A DNA stretch of 64,000 nucleotides from Helicobacter sp. 11S03491-1. GTDB lineage: Bacteria > Campylobacterota > Campylobacteria > Campylobacterales > Helicobacteraceae. Position 1 is the stretch's first letter; the number at the start of each line of letters is the position of its first letter. Positions 32,108 to 42,657 of the stretch are shown piece by piece. The notes under the pieces were generated by a model that was not told where the DNA came from, did not search any database, and saw only the letters and a list, made by a program, of their open reading frames with translations. The DNA lies in assembly GCF_002272835.1 (NCBI RefSeq), contig NZ_MLAO01000005.1:1-64000 (forward strand), in the 5' to 3' direction. The position numbers and the translations under genes were made by a program.

Positions 32108-33673
32108 TCATACCTCTTTTATTGATTTGGAAATATTTTCCGGATTTTGAATAAAATCTAAATTCAAGATAGATTTTTGCAAGTGTTTTTTAGTCGATTC
32201 TTGAGTAGCTCGATCATTCATGATTTGCAATAATTGTTTGGTGCTATTTTGGATAGGGGATAAAATAGGTTTAGGATAAATTCCAAAGAAAATAATTGCC
32301 ATCACAAAAGGAATCATCACGCTTAGTTCTCTAGGACATAAATCTTTAAGAGTTTTATTCTTAACATTACTCAATAAGCCAAAAAATACATTTTTATAGA
32401 GATTAAGCATATAGATTGCTGATAGAATAATGCTTGTTCCGGCTAATAAGGTTAAAATAGGGTGAGCTTTGAAAAATCCTAAAAGACTAAAAAATTCACC
32501 TACAAATCCAATTGTCAATGGTAATCCAATATTTGCCATCATGACAATCCCAAACAGAGTCGCGTAGTTGGGCATGACAGTTGCTAATCCTCCAAATTCT
32601 GAAATTTGCCTTGTTCGTCTTCGCACATAAATCATTCCTACCAGCATGAATAATGCTCCACTAACAATACCATGCCCCACCATTGCAAATACAGAACCGC
32701 CTATCCCTTCAAGATTAATGGCAAAAATACCCATGACTGCTACACCCATGTGAGAAATTGAACTATAAGCAACGACTTGTTTCATGTCTTTTTGAGCAAA
32801 AGCAAGCAACCCTCCATAAATTACCATAAATAATGCCAAAATCGCTACCGGAATTACGAGCGCAAAACTTGCATCAGGAAATAGAGGTAGAGAAAATCTT
32901 ACCAAGGCATAAGTCCCCATTTTTAGCAATACTGCTGCGAGGACAACCGATCCTAATGTTGGAGCATCTCCATAGGCGTGAGGAAGCCACGTATGAAAAG
33001 GAAAAATAGGTATCTTAACTGCAATACTAATAAAAAATGCCAAGAAAAGCCAAATTTGCATATTAAAAGGCAATACAAGATGATACCAATCTAAAATATC
33101 AAAACTCCATTTTCCTGTTGCAATATAATAAAGATATCCAAAATATAAAATTCCTATAAACATGATTAGAGAAGCTACAAAAGTATATAAAAAGAATTTA
33201 AGGGCTGCGTAAATTTTTTCACCACTTCCCCAAGCGCCAATCATGTAGAGAATGGGGATAAGCGAAATTTCCCAAAAAATATAAAATAACACCATATTTA
33301 AAGATGAAAATACACCCATTAAAATACTTTCTAAAAGCAACAAACAAACAACAAGATGGTTTTTATCATTGGGTTGATTGAGATAGATAGTAGCTAGAAA
33401 AATAATAAAACCATTTAAGAGAAGTAAAAATAAAGATATGCCATCAATCCCTACATGGTAATTAATACCATAATCAGGAATAAGACTAAAAATATTCTCA
33501 AACTGCATACTCGGATTAGTATAATCAAAACCCATCCATAATGCTATGACTAAAATAAGCTCAATAAGTCCAATCGTGATACCATAAGGCTTGGCGACGT
33601 TATTATCCATAATAAAAACAAATATGGAAGCAAGTGCGGGAAAAAAAATCACAATACTAAGTAGATATTCCAT
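32108..33673 (-). CDS. nuoM: NADH-quinone oxidoreductase subunit M
   Basis: This is a 521-residue antiporter-like membrane subunit. The essential Glu lies in FYIFWEISLIPILYMIG, and the conserved Lys and His lie around KIPIFPFHTWLPHAYGDAPT and KDMKQVVAYSSISHMGVA. About 14 membrane helices are visible. It follows nuoL with a 3-bp gap. The soluble C-terminal end (from about residue 480) is slightly extended compared with E. coli NuoM. Confidence 0.97.
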   Translation of the reverse strand: MEYLLSIVIFFPALASIFVFIMDNNVAKPYGITIGLIELILVIALWMGFDYTNPSMQFENIFSLIPDYGINYHVGIDGISLFLLLLNGFIIFLATIYLNQPNDKNHLVVCLLLLESILMGVFSSLNMVLFYIFWEISLIPILYMIGAWGSGEKIYAALKFFLYTFVASLIMFIGILYFGYLYYIATGKWSFDILDWYHLVLPFNMQIWLFLAFFISIAVKIPIFPFHTWLPHAYGDAPTLGSVVLAAVLLKMGTYALVRFSLPLFPDASFALVIPVAILALFMVIYGGLLAFAQKDMKQVVAYSSISHMGVAVMGIFAINLEGIGGSVFAMVGHGIVSGALFMLVGMIYVRRRTRQISEFGGLATVMPNYATLFGIVMMANIGLPLTIGFVGEFFSLLGFFKAHPILTLLAGTSIILSAIYMLNLYKNVFFGLLSNVKNKTLKDLCPRELSVMIPFVMAIIFFGIYPKPILSPIQNSTKQLLQIMNDRATQESTKKHLQKSILNLDFIQNPENISKSIKEV

Positions 33674-33676
33674 TAT

Positions 33677-35542
33677 TTACCTCCAAAATTCAATAATTGC
33701 AAAAATAAGCATTATAAAAACTCCAAAACTCATCAAACGCAAAGATTGTGTAAGACTTCCATTTTGGACAGATTGAAATATCTTACTCAACCAAATGAGG
33801 AATTTGCCAATACTATCTACGGTTGCATCAATGATTTTTATTTCAACTTTTTGCCATAAAAATTCAGCGATCATGCCATAAGGAGTAATAAAAACTTTTT
33901 TATAAAATTGCGGGATATAATATTGGTTGGTTAAAAGCTTGTGGATAAAACCTCCAGAGCATTCTTTATAGCCGTTTTTATATCGATAAACAGCATATAG
34001 GGCTGATAGGATTGCAACAGCGGTTGTAATGATGATAAGCAACCAAACAGGAGCATGGAATTCTTTTGAAAGAGGGATGCTTTGAGTTATAAAATGAAGA
34101 AAATTTTCTTCAAAAAACCCTGCGATAATTGCCAATAAAGCTAAAGGAAACATACTCCACAACATCAATGAGTTTGCTTCATGGGGGTGAGGGAGCGAAT
34201 GATTTTTTGGTGCAAAGAAAACCAACATCAACAATCTAAAACTATAAAATGCTGTCATGCCTGCTCCAATGAGTAAAAGTAACCATAAAAAATAATGTTC
34301 CATTCCAAATGAGGCTTCCAAAATCTTATCTTTGGAAAAAAATCCTGCAAATGGATAAATTCCTGAAAGTGCCATAGAAGCAATAATCATAAAAATCGCT
34401 GTAATTTTAAGAGGTTTAAAAAGCGATCCCATTTTTGTAATATCAAGTTTGTCTTCCATTGCATGCATGACATTTCCTGCACCTAAAAATAAAAGCGATT
34501 TAAAAAAAGCATGGGTAAATAAATGAAAAAATGCAATCCAATAAACTTCAAGTCCTGCTGCCACAAACATATAGCCAAGTTGAGATAAGGTAGAATATGC
34601 AATAATCCTTTTAAGATCTTTATTTACAAGTGCCATACTTGCACCAAATATAGCTACAAATGCTCCAAGGCAGGCAACAAAATAGCCAAAATGAGGGATA
34701 AGATCATAGATTGGATTGGCTCGAATAAGTAGATATACACCTGCTGTTACCATCGTAGCAGCGTGAATAAGGGCAGATACAGGCGTAGGTCCTTCCATTG
34801 CATTTGCTAACCAAGTATGTAGAGGAAATTGCGCTGATTTTCCCATTGCTCCTATGAATAAAAGAAATCCTGCAACACCCAGATAGAAGCTTGGGATATT
34901 TGTGTTTGCTAATGAGTCAAAAATTTCATCATATCGTAAAGTCCCAAATAGCCAATAAAGTATTATGATGCCAAGAAGCATTCCAAGGTCGGCGATTCTA
35001 TTAATCACAAATGCTTCAATAGAAGCAGAATTTGCACTTGTCCTGATATACCAAAAACCAATCAGTAGGTATGAGCAAAGTCCGACTCCTTCCCAACCAA
35101 TAAAAAGTCCTAAAAAATTATCACTCATCACAAGAACCATCATCGAAAATACAAAACCCGAAAGATAACTAAAATATCGATTATAGCCTGAATCATTTGC
35201 CATATATCCTATTGAATAAAGATGAACCAAAAAAGAAACAAGACTAACGACAAAAATCATAATAGCGCTGATAGAATCTAACACAAAAGAAAATTGAGTT
35301 TTAAAATCTCCCAACACCATCCAATCCATTAAAGTGGCATTAATTTTTACACCATTAGTTGCGCTTATAAAAAGAATGACTGAGGCTAAAAATGATAAAA
35401 AAATCAAAAAAGAATTTACCCACCCAACATGAAGAGATTTTTGTTTATTTCCCCAAAAACCTGCATAAATAGCACCTATCAGAGGACAAAAAATCACTAA
35501 ATACAATAGAAAAATATAATGAGAATCAGATAAAAAACGCAT
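33677..35542 (-). CDS. nuoL: NADH-quinone oxidoreductase subunit L
   Basis: This is a 621-residue antiporter-like subunit, the most distal proton pump of complex I. It has LFIGWEGVGLCSYLLIGFW with the membrane Glu, QFPLHTWLANAMEGPTPVSA, and KDLKRIIAYSTLSQLGYM. The long lateral amphipathic helix near the C-terminus is present (about 540-600). The gap to nuoK is 3 bp. Confidence 0.97.
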   Translation of the reverse strand: MRFLSDSHYIFLLYLVIFCPLIGAIYAGFWGNKQKSLHVGWVNSFLIFLSFLASVILFISATNGVKINATLMDWMVLGDFKTQFSFVLDSISAIMIFVVSLVSFLVHLYSIGYMANDSGYNRYFSYLSGFVFSMMVLVMSDNFLGLFIGWEGVGLCSYLLIGFWYIRTSANSASIEAFVINRIADLGMLLGIIILYWLFGTLRYDEIFDSLANTNIPSFYLGVAGFLLFIGAMGKSAQFPLHTWLANAMEGPTPVSALIHAATMVTAGVYLLIRANPIYDLIPHFGYFVACLGAFVAIFGASMALVNKDLKRIIAYSTLSQLGYMFVAAGLEVYWIAFFHLFTHAFFKSLLFLGAGNVMHAMEDKLDITKMGSLFKPLKITAIFMIIASMALSGIYPFAGFFSKDKILEASFGMEHYFLWLLLLIGAGMTAFYSFRLLMLVFFAPKNHSLPHPHEANSLMLWSMFPLALLAIIAGFFEENFLHFITQSIPLSKEFHAPVWLLIIITTAVAILSALYAVYRYKNGYKECSGGFIHKLLTNQYYIPQFYKKVFITPYGMIAEFLWQKVEIKIIDATVDSIGKFLIWLSKIFQSVQNGSLTQSLRLMSFGVFIMLIFAIIEFWR

Positions 35543-35545
35543 ATC

Positions 35546-35848
35546 CTAGCCTTTCATGATATTGAGGTTATCAATGTCAAGAGTTTTGTATTTTTTGAAC
35601 CACATAATAACCAGTCCAAGTCCAATAGCCACTTCGCTTGCAGCAATAGCGATAATAAAAAGCGCAAACATTTGTCCATTCATATCTCCTATGAAACTTC
35701 CAATCGCTACAAAACCTATATTGATAGCATTAAGCATAATTTCTGTAGAAAAAAATAGCATTAAGATATTTTTACGTCTTAAAATGCCTGCTAAGCCAAT
35801 ACAAAACATGAGTGCACCGAGAACTAAATAATGTCCAAGACTAATCAT
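35546..35848 (-). CDS. nuoK: NADH-quinone oxidoreductase subunit K
   Basis: This protein has 100 residues and three membrane helices with the two conserved membrane glutamates (LMLFFSTEIMLNAINIGFVA and IAASEVAIGLGLVI). The ATG at 35848 is chosen over one at 35932 because it gives the normal family length, has caaaggaaatatt in front, and overlaps the nuoJ stop (ttATGa). Confidence 0.96.
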   Translation of the reverse strand: MISLGHYLVLGALMFCIGLAGILRRKNILMLFFSTEIMLNAINIGFVAIGSFIGDMNGQMFALFIIAIAASEVAIGLGLVIMWFKKYKTLDIDNLNIMKG

Positions 35849-36402
35849 AATATTTCCTTTGTTTGTTCCGGTTGTGAATCCGGAAAATGAACCTTGCGAA
35901 GCCCTGTAGCTACACCTCCTACTAATGCGCACAAAAGCATAATAGCAGCTACTTCAAAAGGGATAAGATATTTGGTAAATAAAATATAGCCAACCAATTG
36001 AATATTATTCATTTTTTGTGTAATAGCCAGGGTTGTTTCGGGTTGGATATGGGTTAAATTTTGAGAGACAATAGGGGCTCCAAAAATAAGCGTAAGGATA
36101 ATAGCAATCCCAAATACAAGAACATAAAGAGTTTTTGGATGACGATGTGTTTCGATAATATCTTTTGAAGTATCAAAAAACATCATTCCGAAAGCATACA
36201 TTACAACAACAGCTCCGGCATATACAGCAATCTGAACAACCCCCATAAACTCAGCCCCAAGCAAGAAGAAAAAAGCTGAAATAAAGATCATGCCACTTGA
36301 AAGAGCAGTCAGGGCATATAAAACATTTTTAGTTGTAATGACAATTAAAAACATCGCCAAACTTAAAATAGCAAAAAAATAAAAAGCTATCACTTCAAAC
36401 AT
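35845..36402 (-). CDS. nuoJ: NADH-quinone oxidoreductase subunit J
   Basis: This is a 185-residue membrane protein with five helices, containing the conserved VQIAVYAGAVVVMYAFGMMF with the pi-bulge region involved in coupling. It is slightly longer than in E. coli at the C-terminus (RKVHFPDSQPEQTKE). Its stop overlaps the nuoK start. Confidence 0.96.
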   Translation of the reverse strand: MFEVIAFYFFAILSLAMFLIVITTKNVLYALTALSSGMIFISAFFFLLGAEFMGVVQIAVYAGAVVVMYAFGMMFFDTSKDIIETHRHPKTLYVLVFGIAIILTLIFGAPIVSQNLTHIQPETTLAITQKMNNIQLVGYILFTKYLIPFEVAAIMLLCALVGGVATGLRKVHFPDSQPEQTKEIL

Positions 36403-36411
36403 AAAATTCTC

Positions 36412-36996
36412 CTAATAATCCAAAGGGGTTTTTTTGATTTTGATATCTGCATCTAAGCTGATAGATCCAAATCCTTGAAATTCTTGTTGGGTTAGATTTT
36501 TTGCATCTTGAGTGTCTTTAAGGAAATCTTGTTTAATTCCAAAATGTGCCCTTTGTTCGCTGGCATTCTCAAAGCGATTTCCCATAACAATCGCCAGTTC
36601 GGGACATACTTCAGCGCACAAACCACAATAAATACAACGTCCCAAATTGATTGTATAGCTATCGATTTTTTTTCTCCCATCTTCGCCTTTATGTGTGATG
36701 ATACGAATACAATTGCTTGTGCAAATTTTCTCACACAAACCACACCCGATACATCTTTCTTCTCCGGATTCTAATAATCGTTGAAGGTTATGAACTGCTC
36801 GATATCTTGGGCTTAAAGGCAGTATTTCTAAGGGGTAACGCACAGTAACTTTTTTACTAAAAAATTCTTTGAGTGTTAAGGCAAGTCCTTTAAATAACTC
36901 TAATCCACATGTAGTTTTGATAGTCTCAAAGAATTTTTGTGATACAGAGGTGATTTGAGGAGTGGTTCGTATATATTTATAATTTTGTTTTGCCAT
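36412..36996 (-). CDS. nuoI: NADH-quinone oxidoreductase subunit I
   Basis: This is a 194-residue ferredoxin-like subunit with two 4Fe-4S motifs, [16 protein letters not shown] and [16 protein letters not shown], that carry electrons (N6a/N6b) from NuoG toward NuoB. The C-terminal part (from about 155) is a variable tail. Gap to nuoH is 9 bp. Confidence 0.97.
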   Translation of the reverse strand: MAKQNYKYIRTTPQITSVSQKFFETIKTTCGLELFKGLALTLKEFFSKKVTVRYPLEILPLSPRYRAVHNLQRLLESGEERCIGCGLCEKICTSNCIRIITHKGEDGRKKIDSYTINLGRCIYCGLCAEVCPELAIVMGNRFENASEQRAHFGIKQDFLKDTQDAKNLTQQEFQGFGSISLDADIKIKKTPLDY

Positions 36997-37005
36997 TTTT
37001 TTTCC

Positions 37006-37995
37006 TTAAAGTAATATCACAATGCTTGTAATGAGGATATTTATTAGTGCTAGAGGCATCATGATTTTCCAGCACATGCGCATTAACTGATCGGGTCTGA
37101 CATGTGGAAAAGTTGCTCTAGCCCACATAGCCAAAAATACAAAAAAACAAACTTTTAAAATAATAGCAACCCCTCCGGGAATAAACCATAAGGGATTATA
37201 CCCACCAAAAAAGATAAGAGATATTACAAAACAAAAACCAAAGAGATGGGCATATTCAGCTAAAAAAAACATTCCCCATTTGAGACCACTATATTCAGTA
37301 ACATAGCCTGCAACAATTTCAGCTTCATGTTCAAGAAGATCAAAGGGTGTTCTGTTGAGTTCGGCATAACTAGCTATTAAAAATAAAACAAAAGCCAGAG
37401 GTTGTTTGAAAACTAACCAATTTAAAACTCCTCCTGATTGATAATGATTGATTTGAACTAAAGATAGAGAACCCACGATCATCAAGGGGGCTAAAATAGT
37501 CAATGTGCTTACAACTTCAAAACTTAAAAGTTGAATAGCTGCCCTTGCAGCACCAAGAAGAGAGTATTTGCTTCCTGAAGATAGACCCGCAAGCAGTGGG
37601 GCATAAATACCTACTGATCCTGCAGCCAAGAAAAACAATAAAGCTACATTTATATCTGAAATAATGGGATGAACTTCATAGCCAAAGATAGTGAAATCAC
37701 CAAAAAAAGGAATGACTGCCATAGGAATAAGGGCGCTCATCATGGCAATAATTGGAGCAATACTAAAAATAAATTTATTAGCATTTTGAGGTAAGACATC
37801 TTCTTTGGTAAAGAGTTTGATACCATCAGCAAGAAGCTGCAAAATTCCATAAGGTCCTACATAACTGGGACCTAGTCTGCGTTGAAAAAAAGCCAATACT
37901 TTTCTTTCTATATAGGTAGCAAATCCACCCAAAAATGAGAATACAGCTACAACAATTAAAATTTTAATCAATGTTTCGATGATAAATGCACTCAT
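37006..37995 (-). CDS. nuoH: NADH-quinone oxidoreductase subunit H
   Basis: This is a 329-residue membrane subunit with eight helices that forms the quinone tunnel with NuoB and NuoD. It has the conserved QRRLGPSYVGPYGILQLLADGIKL (split here only by wording), NRTPFDLLEHEAEIVAGY and ARATFPHVRPDQLM. Its start overlaps the stop of the second nuoG by 4 bp. Confidence 0.97.
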   Translation of the reverse strand: MSAFIIETLIKILIVVAVFSFLGGFATYIERKVLAFFQRRLGPSYVGPYGILQLLADGIKLFTKEDVLPQNANKFIFSIAPIIAMMSALIPMAVIPFFGDFTIFGYEVHPIISDINVALLFFLAAGSVGIYAPLLAGLSSGSKYSLLGAARAAIQLLSFEVVSTLTILAPLMIVGSLSLVQINHYQSGGVLNWLVFKQPLAFVLFLIASYAELNRTPFDLLEHEAEIVAGYVTEYSGLKWGMFFLAEYAHLFGFCFVISLIFFGGYNPLWFIPGGVAIILKVCFFVFLAMWARATFPHVRPDQLMRMCWKIMMPLALINILITSIVILL

Positions 37996-40409
37996 CTATG
38001 TTCCTTCATTACTAAATTTTCAAAAATATTATGCTTAAAAATTCCATTTTTATCCAGACATGGAGAAACCACAAAGATATCTTGTTGTAAATCATAGTCA
38101 ATATAAATTTTTCCATTAAGATAAAGATTATCTTTTTGTAACAAGATTTCATCTCCTTCATGGAGATTGAGTGTTTCAAGATTGGTTTTGGAAGTATAAA
38201 TACCAATTTTTGTTTGTAGATTTTCACTCGCTGCAGTTGTGGATGAAAATTGGGTTTGAGGATATTTGAGGTAAGCATTGAACGTTTTTGGGGTAAGGGC
38301 TTCTATGGGGTTTATCTCAAGACCGGGGAGCGAATTTAATAAAGGAGTCAGCCGGTAGCCTCTTTTGTCTTCTCCCCCGCTAGTATAAGAATTTTGTAAG
38401 TATTCATAAGAAATATTCAAATAGCCTTTATTTTCAGGGAGCAAATGTGTATAGTCAATAAGGCTTTCACCCTCAAAGCCAAAACTTTGGGCAATATCAC
38501 TTAAATCATATCCTTGGTAGGGAAGTGCAGGTTTTAGAGGTAATAATTTGTATTCAAAGTTTGTGAAGGTGGCTTCAAGCTGGTTGTGTGCAGGAAGAAT
38601 AAAATCTACTTTTTGTTTGGGCAATCTTTGAGCGTTGGTTTTATCTGAATCAATGCAATAACTTCCATTTGCACGGATACCTACTACTCCTTCATTTTCT
38701 CTTGTGTCTTCTTGGAGTGTGCAAATCAAAGAAATACCTACTGAGTTGGTATGAGGAGGAATAAGCATAATTTTAAGATTTGTTTGCTCTTGCAGATATG
38801 CGAGCAAACAAGCAATATTTTTTGCTTGTTTGTGTTGATAAATATCTTGTCCTACTAATAAGATGGGGGATAAAGAAGCTTGGAGCATTTTTTTCAGATT
38901 GTCCCATTTTTCATAATCAACACCTATTTGTTCAAGCAATTCATAGTATGGTAATTGTGTCGTTTCTTCAATTTTTTCAATAATTTCTCCAGATGTTTCC
39001 TCGCCTTCTTGAGGGATGGTTTTTTTAACTTCTTTAGTTTGAGTTTTGAAAATTATTTTTTTACTTGCTTGGATTTGTGATAGAGTATTTTGTGGGTTGA
39101 GATCATAAGCCAAAAGGATTGCTCCCAGCATGATCTCATCGCACTGAGGCATATATTGAATAGAGAGGATATTTCTTCCTAGTCTTTCTATGAGATTATC
39201 TTTGATGGGGTGTGCATAGATTAAGGAAGTATTTTTATTGAGTTTAAGCGCATTGTTGATAGCATATCTTAAAAGAGGATTTTCAGTTTTGATACTTGAA
39301 CCTAAAGTAATAATGAGATCGGAAGTTTTAATATCCAAGAGACTACAAATGTTTTTTTGAGCCAAAATATTTGAAAATATTTGAAAATTTCTTGTTTCTT
39401 CGCAATAAAGTTTAAAGCCTAATTTTTGACGCAAACCTTCAATGATATAAGCTTCTTCATTGGTAATATCTCCTCCAATACGAACTGCTTTTGCCTCTTG
39501 TAGCGCTTTTATTGCTTGAGCGATATTTTTACTTCCTTGTATGCTTGAGCTAATATCAAATCCGAATCTTCCTGCACCGCAAATTGGATTATGATTGAAA
39601 TTATTGCTAATGCGATAAATTTTTTGTTTTTCACCTTCTATATCTTGATGTCTGATTTCATAATTGAGGTAACATCCTGCTGCACAATGTTGGCATGTCG
39701 AGCTTATTTTTTGCAATTCCCATGCATTTGCTTTGTAGCTAAAGTCTTTATAACCCAATGCCCCTACAGGACACACAGAAATGCATTCCCCACAATCAAA
39801 ACAAGGGTTTTCACCAATGAAACCAATCAAGGCTTTTTGTTTTCTACTCCATACAGTATAAGGATCTTTGGGCATGCTATCTTTAAAACTATCAGGGGCA
39901 CTTAATTCTGTTTTAATAGCTTTTAAATTGGTTTCTCCTATATTGTCTTTGCAGGTAGTAACGCAACGTTCACACATGATACAAAGATTAGGATCATATT
40001 GAGTTTGTGCCCATGCGGAGCCTATTTTATCATTATCTTGAACGCTAAAAGGCTGTATATCTACTTGTGTTCTCAAAGTCATATCTTGTAATTCACACTC
40101 GCCACTTTTATCGCATACCCCACATTCCAGCGGATGATTGACATTATAAGTTTGCATGATTGCTTTTCTCTCAGCAAGTATTTCAGGGGTTTGAGTTAGG
40201 ACAATAGAGCCATTTTTAGCTTTTGTATTGCAAGTATAAACACGCTTGCCATCAACTTCTGCCATACACATTTTACATGCAACTGTAGGAGAACATCCTG
40301 TGAGATAACAAATAGCAGGGATATAAATATTATTTTTTCTAGCAATCTCAAGGATACTCTCGCCTTCTTGATATTGTAATTTTATATTATCTATAGTTAT
40401 TTCAGGCAT
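37992..40409 (-). CDS. nuoG: NADH-quinone oxidoreductase subunit G, second copy
   Basis: This NuoG-like protein of about 805 residues begins MPEITIDNIKLQYQEG. That ATG has ggagtgaaa in front and matches the start of the first copy; an upstream ATG at 40466 would lie deep inside that gene. The 2Fe-2S motif (CYLTGCSPTVACKMC), HPLECGVCDKSGEC, CIMCERCVTTC, CFDCGECISVCPVGA and the molybdopterin-like Fe-S site CQHCAAGCYLNYE are all intact. The long C-terminal part is a molybdopterin-oxidoreductase-like domain without obvious cofactor residues. It passes electrons to NuoI. It is clearly paralogous to the gene upstream. Confidence 0.95.
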   Translation of the reverse strand: MPEITIDNIKLQYQEGESILEIARKNNIYIPAICYLTGCSPTVACKMCMAEVDGKRVYTCNTKAKNGSIVLTQTPEILAERKAIMQTYNVNHPLECGVCDKSGECELQDMTLRTQVDIQPFSVQDNDKIGSAWAQTQYDPNLCIMCERCVTTCKDNIGETNLKAIKTELSAPDSFKDSMPKDPYTVWSRKQKALIGFIGENPCFDCGECISVCPVGALGYKDFSYKANAWELQKISSTCQHCAAGCYLNYEIRHQDIEGEKQKIYRISNNFNHNPICGAGRFGFDISSSIQGSKNIAQAIKALQEAKAVRIGGDITNEEAYIIEGLRQKLGFKLYCEETRNFQIFSNILAQKNICSLLDIKTSDLIITLGSSIKTENPLLRYAINNALKLNKNTSLIYAHPIKDNLIERLGRNILSIQYMPQCDEIMLGAILLAYDLNPQNTLSQIQASKKIIFKTQTKEVKKTIPQEGEETSGEIIEKIEETTQLPYYELLEQIGVDYEKWDNLKKMLQASLSPILLVGQDIYQHKQAKNIACLLAYLQEQTNLKIMLIPPHTNSVGISLICTLQEDTRENEGVVGIRANGSYCIDSDKTNAQRLPKQKVDFILPAHNQLEATFTNFEYKLLPLKPALPYQGYDLSDIAQSFGFEGESLIDYTHLLPENKGYLNISYEYLQNSYTSGGEDKRGYRLTPLLNSLPGLEINPIEALTPKTFNAYLKYPQTQFSSTTAASENLQTKIGIYTSKTNLETLNLHEGDEILLQKDNLYLNGKIYIDYDLQQDIFVVSPCLDKNGIFKHNIFENLVMKEHR

Positions 40410-42657
40410 TTTCACTCCAACCTTTAAGGGTGATTTTTTCGTAAGGATATTTTTCATTAAAAACAAAATATTTACCGCTTTGCAAAATCGCTACCATTCC
40501 CTTCAGATAATCTTGTTCAATAAATTCACAAATAAACTCTTTGTTCCCAAACATGCAAGAAATTTTTTGATTTGAAGAAATTTTGTTGGCTATTCCAAAC
40601 TGCTTAGATCCTAGAATTTTGGGCATATCAAACCCTAAAAAATTTCCTGAATATTTAGGTATATATAAAATAGAACCATTAGATTCAGGAAGAAAATCAA
40701 TCTTGTGTAATGATATTTCTTTGGAGATAAAAGGTTTGGTTTGAAGAGAATAGCCTCTGTGTTCAGCGCCATTTTGGTCAAAGTAATTTTTTAGATCATC
40801 ATAGAAAATAGGTCTAAAACCTTTTTCCGGAGGTAATTTATGTGTGAATTCAATAAGAGAGGTTTCCGGCATCCCAAAATTTTGAGCGATATCACAAATA
40901 TCATAACCTTCATAAGGCAAAGATGGGTTAACAGGCAGTAATTGATAGTCTATATTCACAATACTGCCTTCTAGTTGAAGCATCGAAGGAAGAGTGAAAT
41001 CAGATTTTAAAATGAAATCTTGATTTTGTTCATAAATAATATCTTCAATGGCTTCATTTAAGACAAATTCACCTTGAGTTTTATACCCTATCACACCTTT
41101 ATTTTCACAAGTGTCTTCATCAAGATTGCAGATAAGAGAAATCCCTATAGCATTCCCTGAGGGTGAAAGAACAATGATTTTTATAGGAGTATATTTTTCA
41201 ATAAGTCCTAACATATAGGCAATTTGTTGGGAGTGTTGATGATAAAATAATTCATAGCCTATAAATAAAACAGGATTTTTAGATTGTTTAAAAATTTCTC
41301 TTAAATTTTCAAGCTCTTCTTCTGCGATATTAGATTCTGAACTTAAATAACCTATATCAAGATTATCAATAAAATTTTTTATTTCTTCCGGCAATTGTAT
41401 GCCTTGAAGAAAACTTGCCAGCATTAATGCTGTAACCCCTAATTCAGTTTGGACTTCATATTGGATATAAGTATGTTTTTGGAGTCGTTCATCAGGGATA
41501 GGATGGAGACAAATATATCGTGTATTTTGTTTGGTTATTGTTTGGATAATCTGACTTTTAAGCACGGGGATTTCATCAAAAATAAAACTTGCCAAACTCA
41601 TACAGACATCACTTTCTTTAAGCACATCTTTTGTCTTATGAAGAGGAGATTTTGAAGTAGATTTGAGTATGGAAATAAAATTTTGATAACCCCTTGCTTC
41701 TTCGCAATAGAGTTTAAGATGTAATTTATCTTTAAGATAAGCAAGCACATAGGCTTCCTCATTGCTAATTTGTGTGCTAATTCTAATGGCTTGCGCATTT
41801 TGAAATGCTTCAACAGCTTTGTGCAATTGAGATTCATCTTTTTTGCAAATAGGAGCATTGACAAAGTTATGTCTTCCTGAATGACATAATTGAGCGAAAT
41901 CCATCTGTGTTGTGCTCCTATAAACTTTTTTGTTTTTATTTAAATGGGTATTTTGTTGCGTATTTTTTCCTTCATAGACAATATAACACCCCATGGCACA
42001 ATTAAGACAAGCACTTGGAGTTTTTTCAAGTTCCCATGCATTGGAATTATATTGAAATCTTTGGGAGATCATCGCTCCTGTTGGGCATACACTGACACAC
42101 TCATCACAATCTTCACAATAATGATTTTCATGAATACTAATTTTTGAATTATACCCTCCGGAGACTACTTTTAAATAATTATTCCCTACGATTTGGTTAC
42201 AAGCCCTTGCACAACGTTCGCACATGATACATAAACTTTCATCATAGATTTTGTTTTTAAAAACAAGAAAATCATCATTACGTTGAAGCGCTCCAAAGGT
42301 TTGAAAGGGTATTTTTGTTTCCAAGACTTTGTCTTGTAATTCGCACTCACCACTTTTATCGCATACCCCGCATTCTAATGGATGGTTAATACATAAGAAT
42401 TTCATAATTTCTTGACGATATTTTTGTAGTTTTTGAGTATTGGTATAAACTCGAATCCCTTGTGTAGCCGGACTCTTGCAAGAAGCAATAATATTGCCAT
42501 TGTCTTCTTCTACAATACACATCCGACATGCCCCTACAGGGATAAGTTTGGGTAAATGGCAAAGAGTGGGGATATAGATATTGTTTTTTCTGGCGACTTC
42601 AAGAATACTTTGTCCTGCATCGAAGGAAAGTTTTTGATCATTGATATAGAGTTCCAT
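40402..42657 (-). CDS. nuoG: NADH-quinone oxidoreductase subunit G, first copy
   Basis: This protein of about 751 residues starts MELYINDQKLSFDAG at 42657, the ATG overlapping the stop of the NuoF/GltD-like gene. All NuoG cluster motifs are present: CHLPKLIPVGACRMC, HPLECGVCDKSGEC, CIMCERCARAC, CEDCDECVSVCPTGA and CLNCAMGCYIVYE. The C-terminal region is shorter than in copy two. Both copies keep all iron-sulphur ligands, so both are probably functional. How two NuoG proteins share one complex, or whether they form alternative complexes, cannot be read from sequence. Confidence 0.95.
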   Translation of the reverse strand: MELYINDQKLSFDAGQSILEVARKNNIYIPTLCHLPKLIPVGACRMCIVEEDNGNIIASCKSPATQGIRVYTNTQKLQKYRQEIMKFLCINHPLECGVCDKSGECELQDKVLETKIPFQTFGALQRNDDFLVFKNKIYDESLCIMCERCARACNQIVGNNYLKVVSGGYNSKISIHENHYCEDCDECVSVCPTGAMISQRFQYNSNAWELEKTPSACLNCAMGCYIVYEGKNTQQNTHLNKNKKVYRSTTQMDFAQLCHSGRHNFVNAPICKKDESQLHKAVEAFQNAQAIRISTQISNEEAYVLAYLKDKLHLKLYCEEARGYQNFISILKSTSKSPLHKTKDVLKESDVCMSLASFIFDEIPVLKSQIIQTITKQNTRYICLHPIPDERLQKHTYIQYEVQTELGVTALMLASFLQGIQLPEEIKNFIDNLDIGYLSSESNIAEEELENLREIFKQSKNPVLFIGYELFYHQHSQQIAYMLGLIEKYTPIKIIVLSPSGNAIGISLICNLDEDTCENKGVIGYKTQGEFVLNEAIEDIIYEQNQDFILKSDFTLPSMLQLEGSIVNIDYQLLPVNPSLPYEGYDICDIAQNFGMPETSLIEFTHKLPPEKGFRPIFYDDLKNYFDQNGAEHRGYSLQTKPFISKEISLHKIDFLPESNGSILYIPKYSGNFLGFDMPKILGSKQFGIANKISSNQKISCMFGNKEFICEFIEQDYLKGMVAILQSGKYFVFNEKYPYEKITLKGWSENA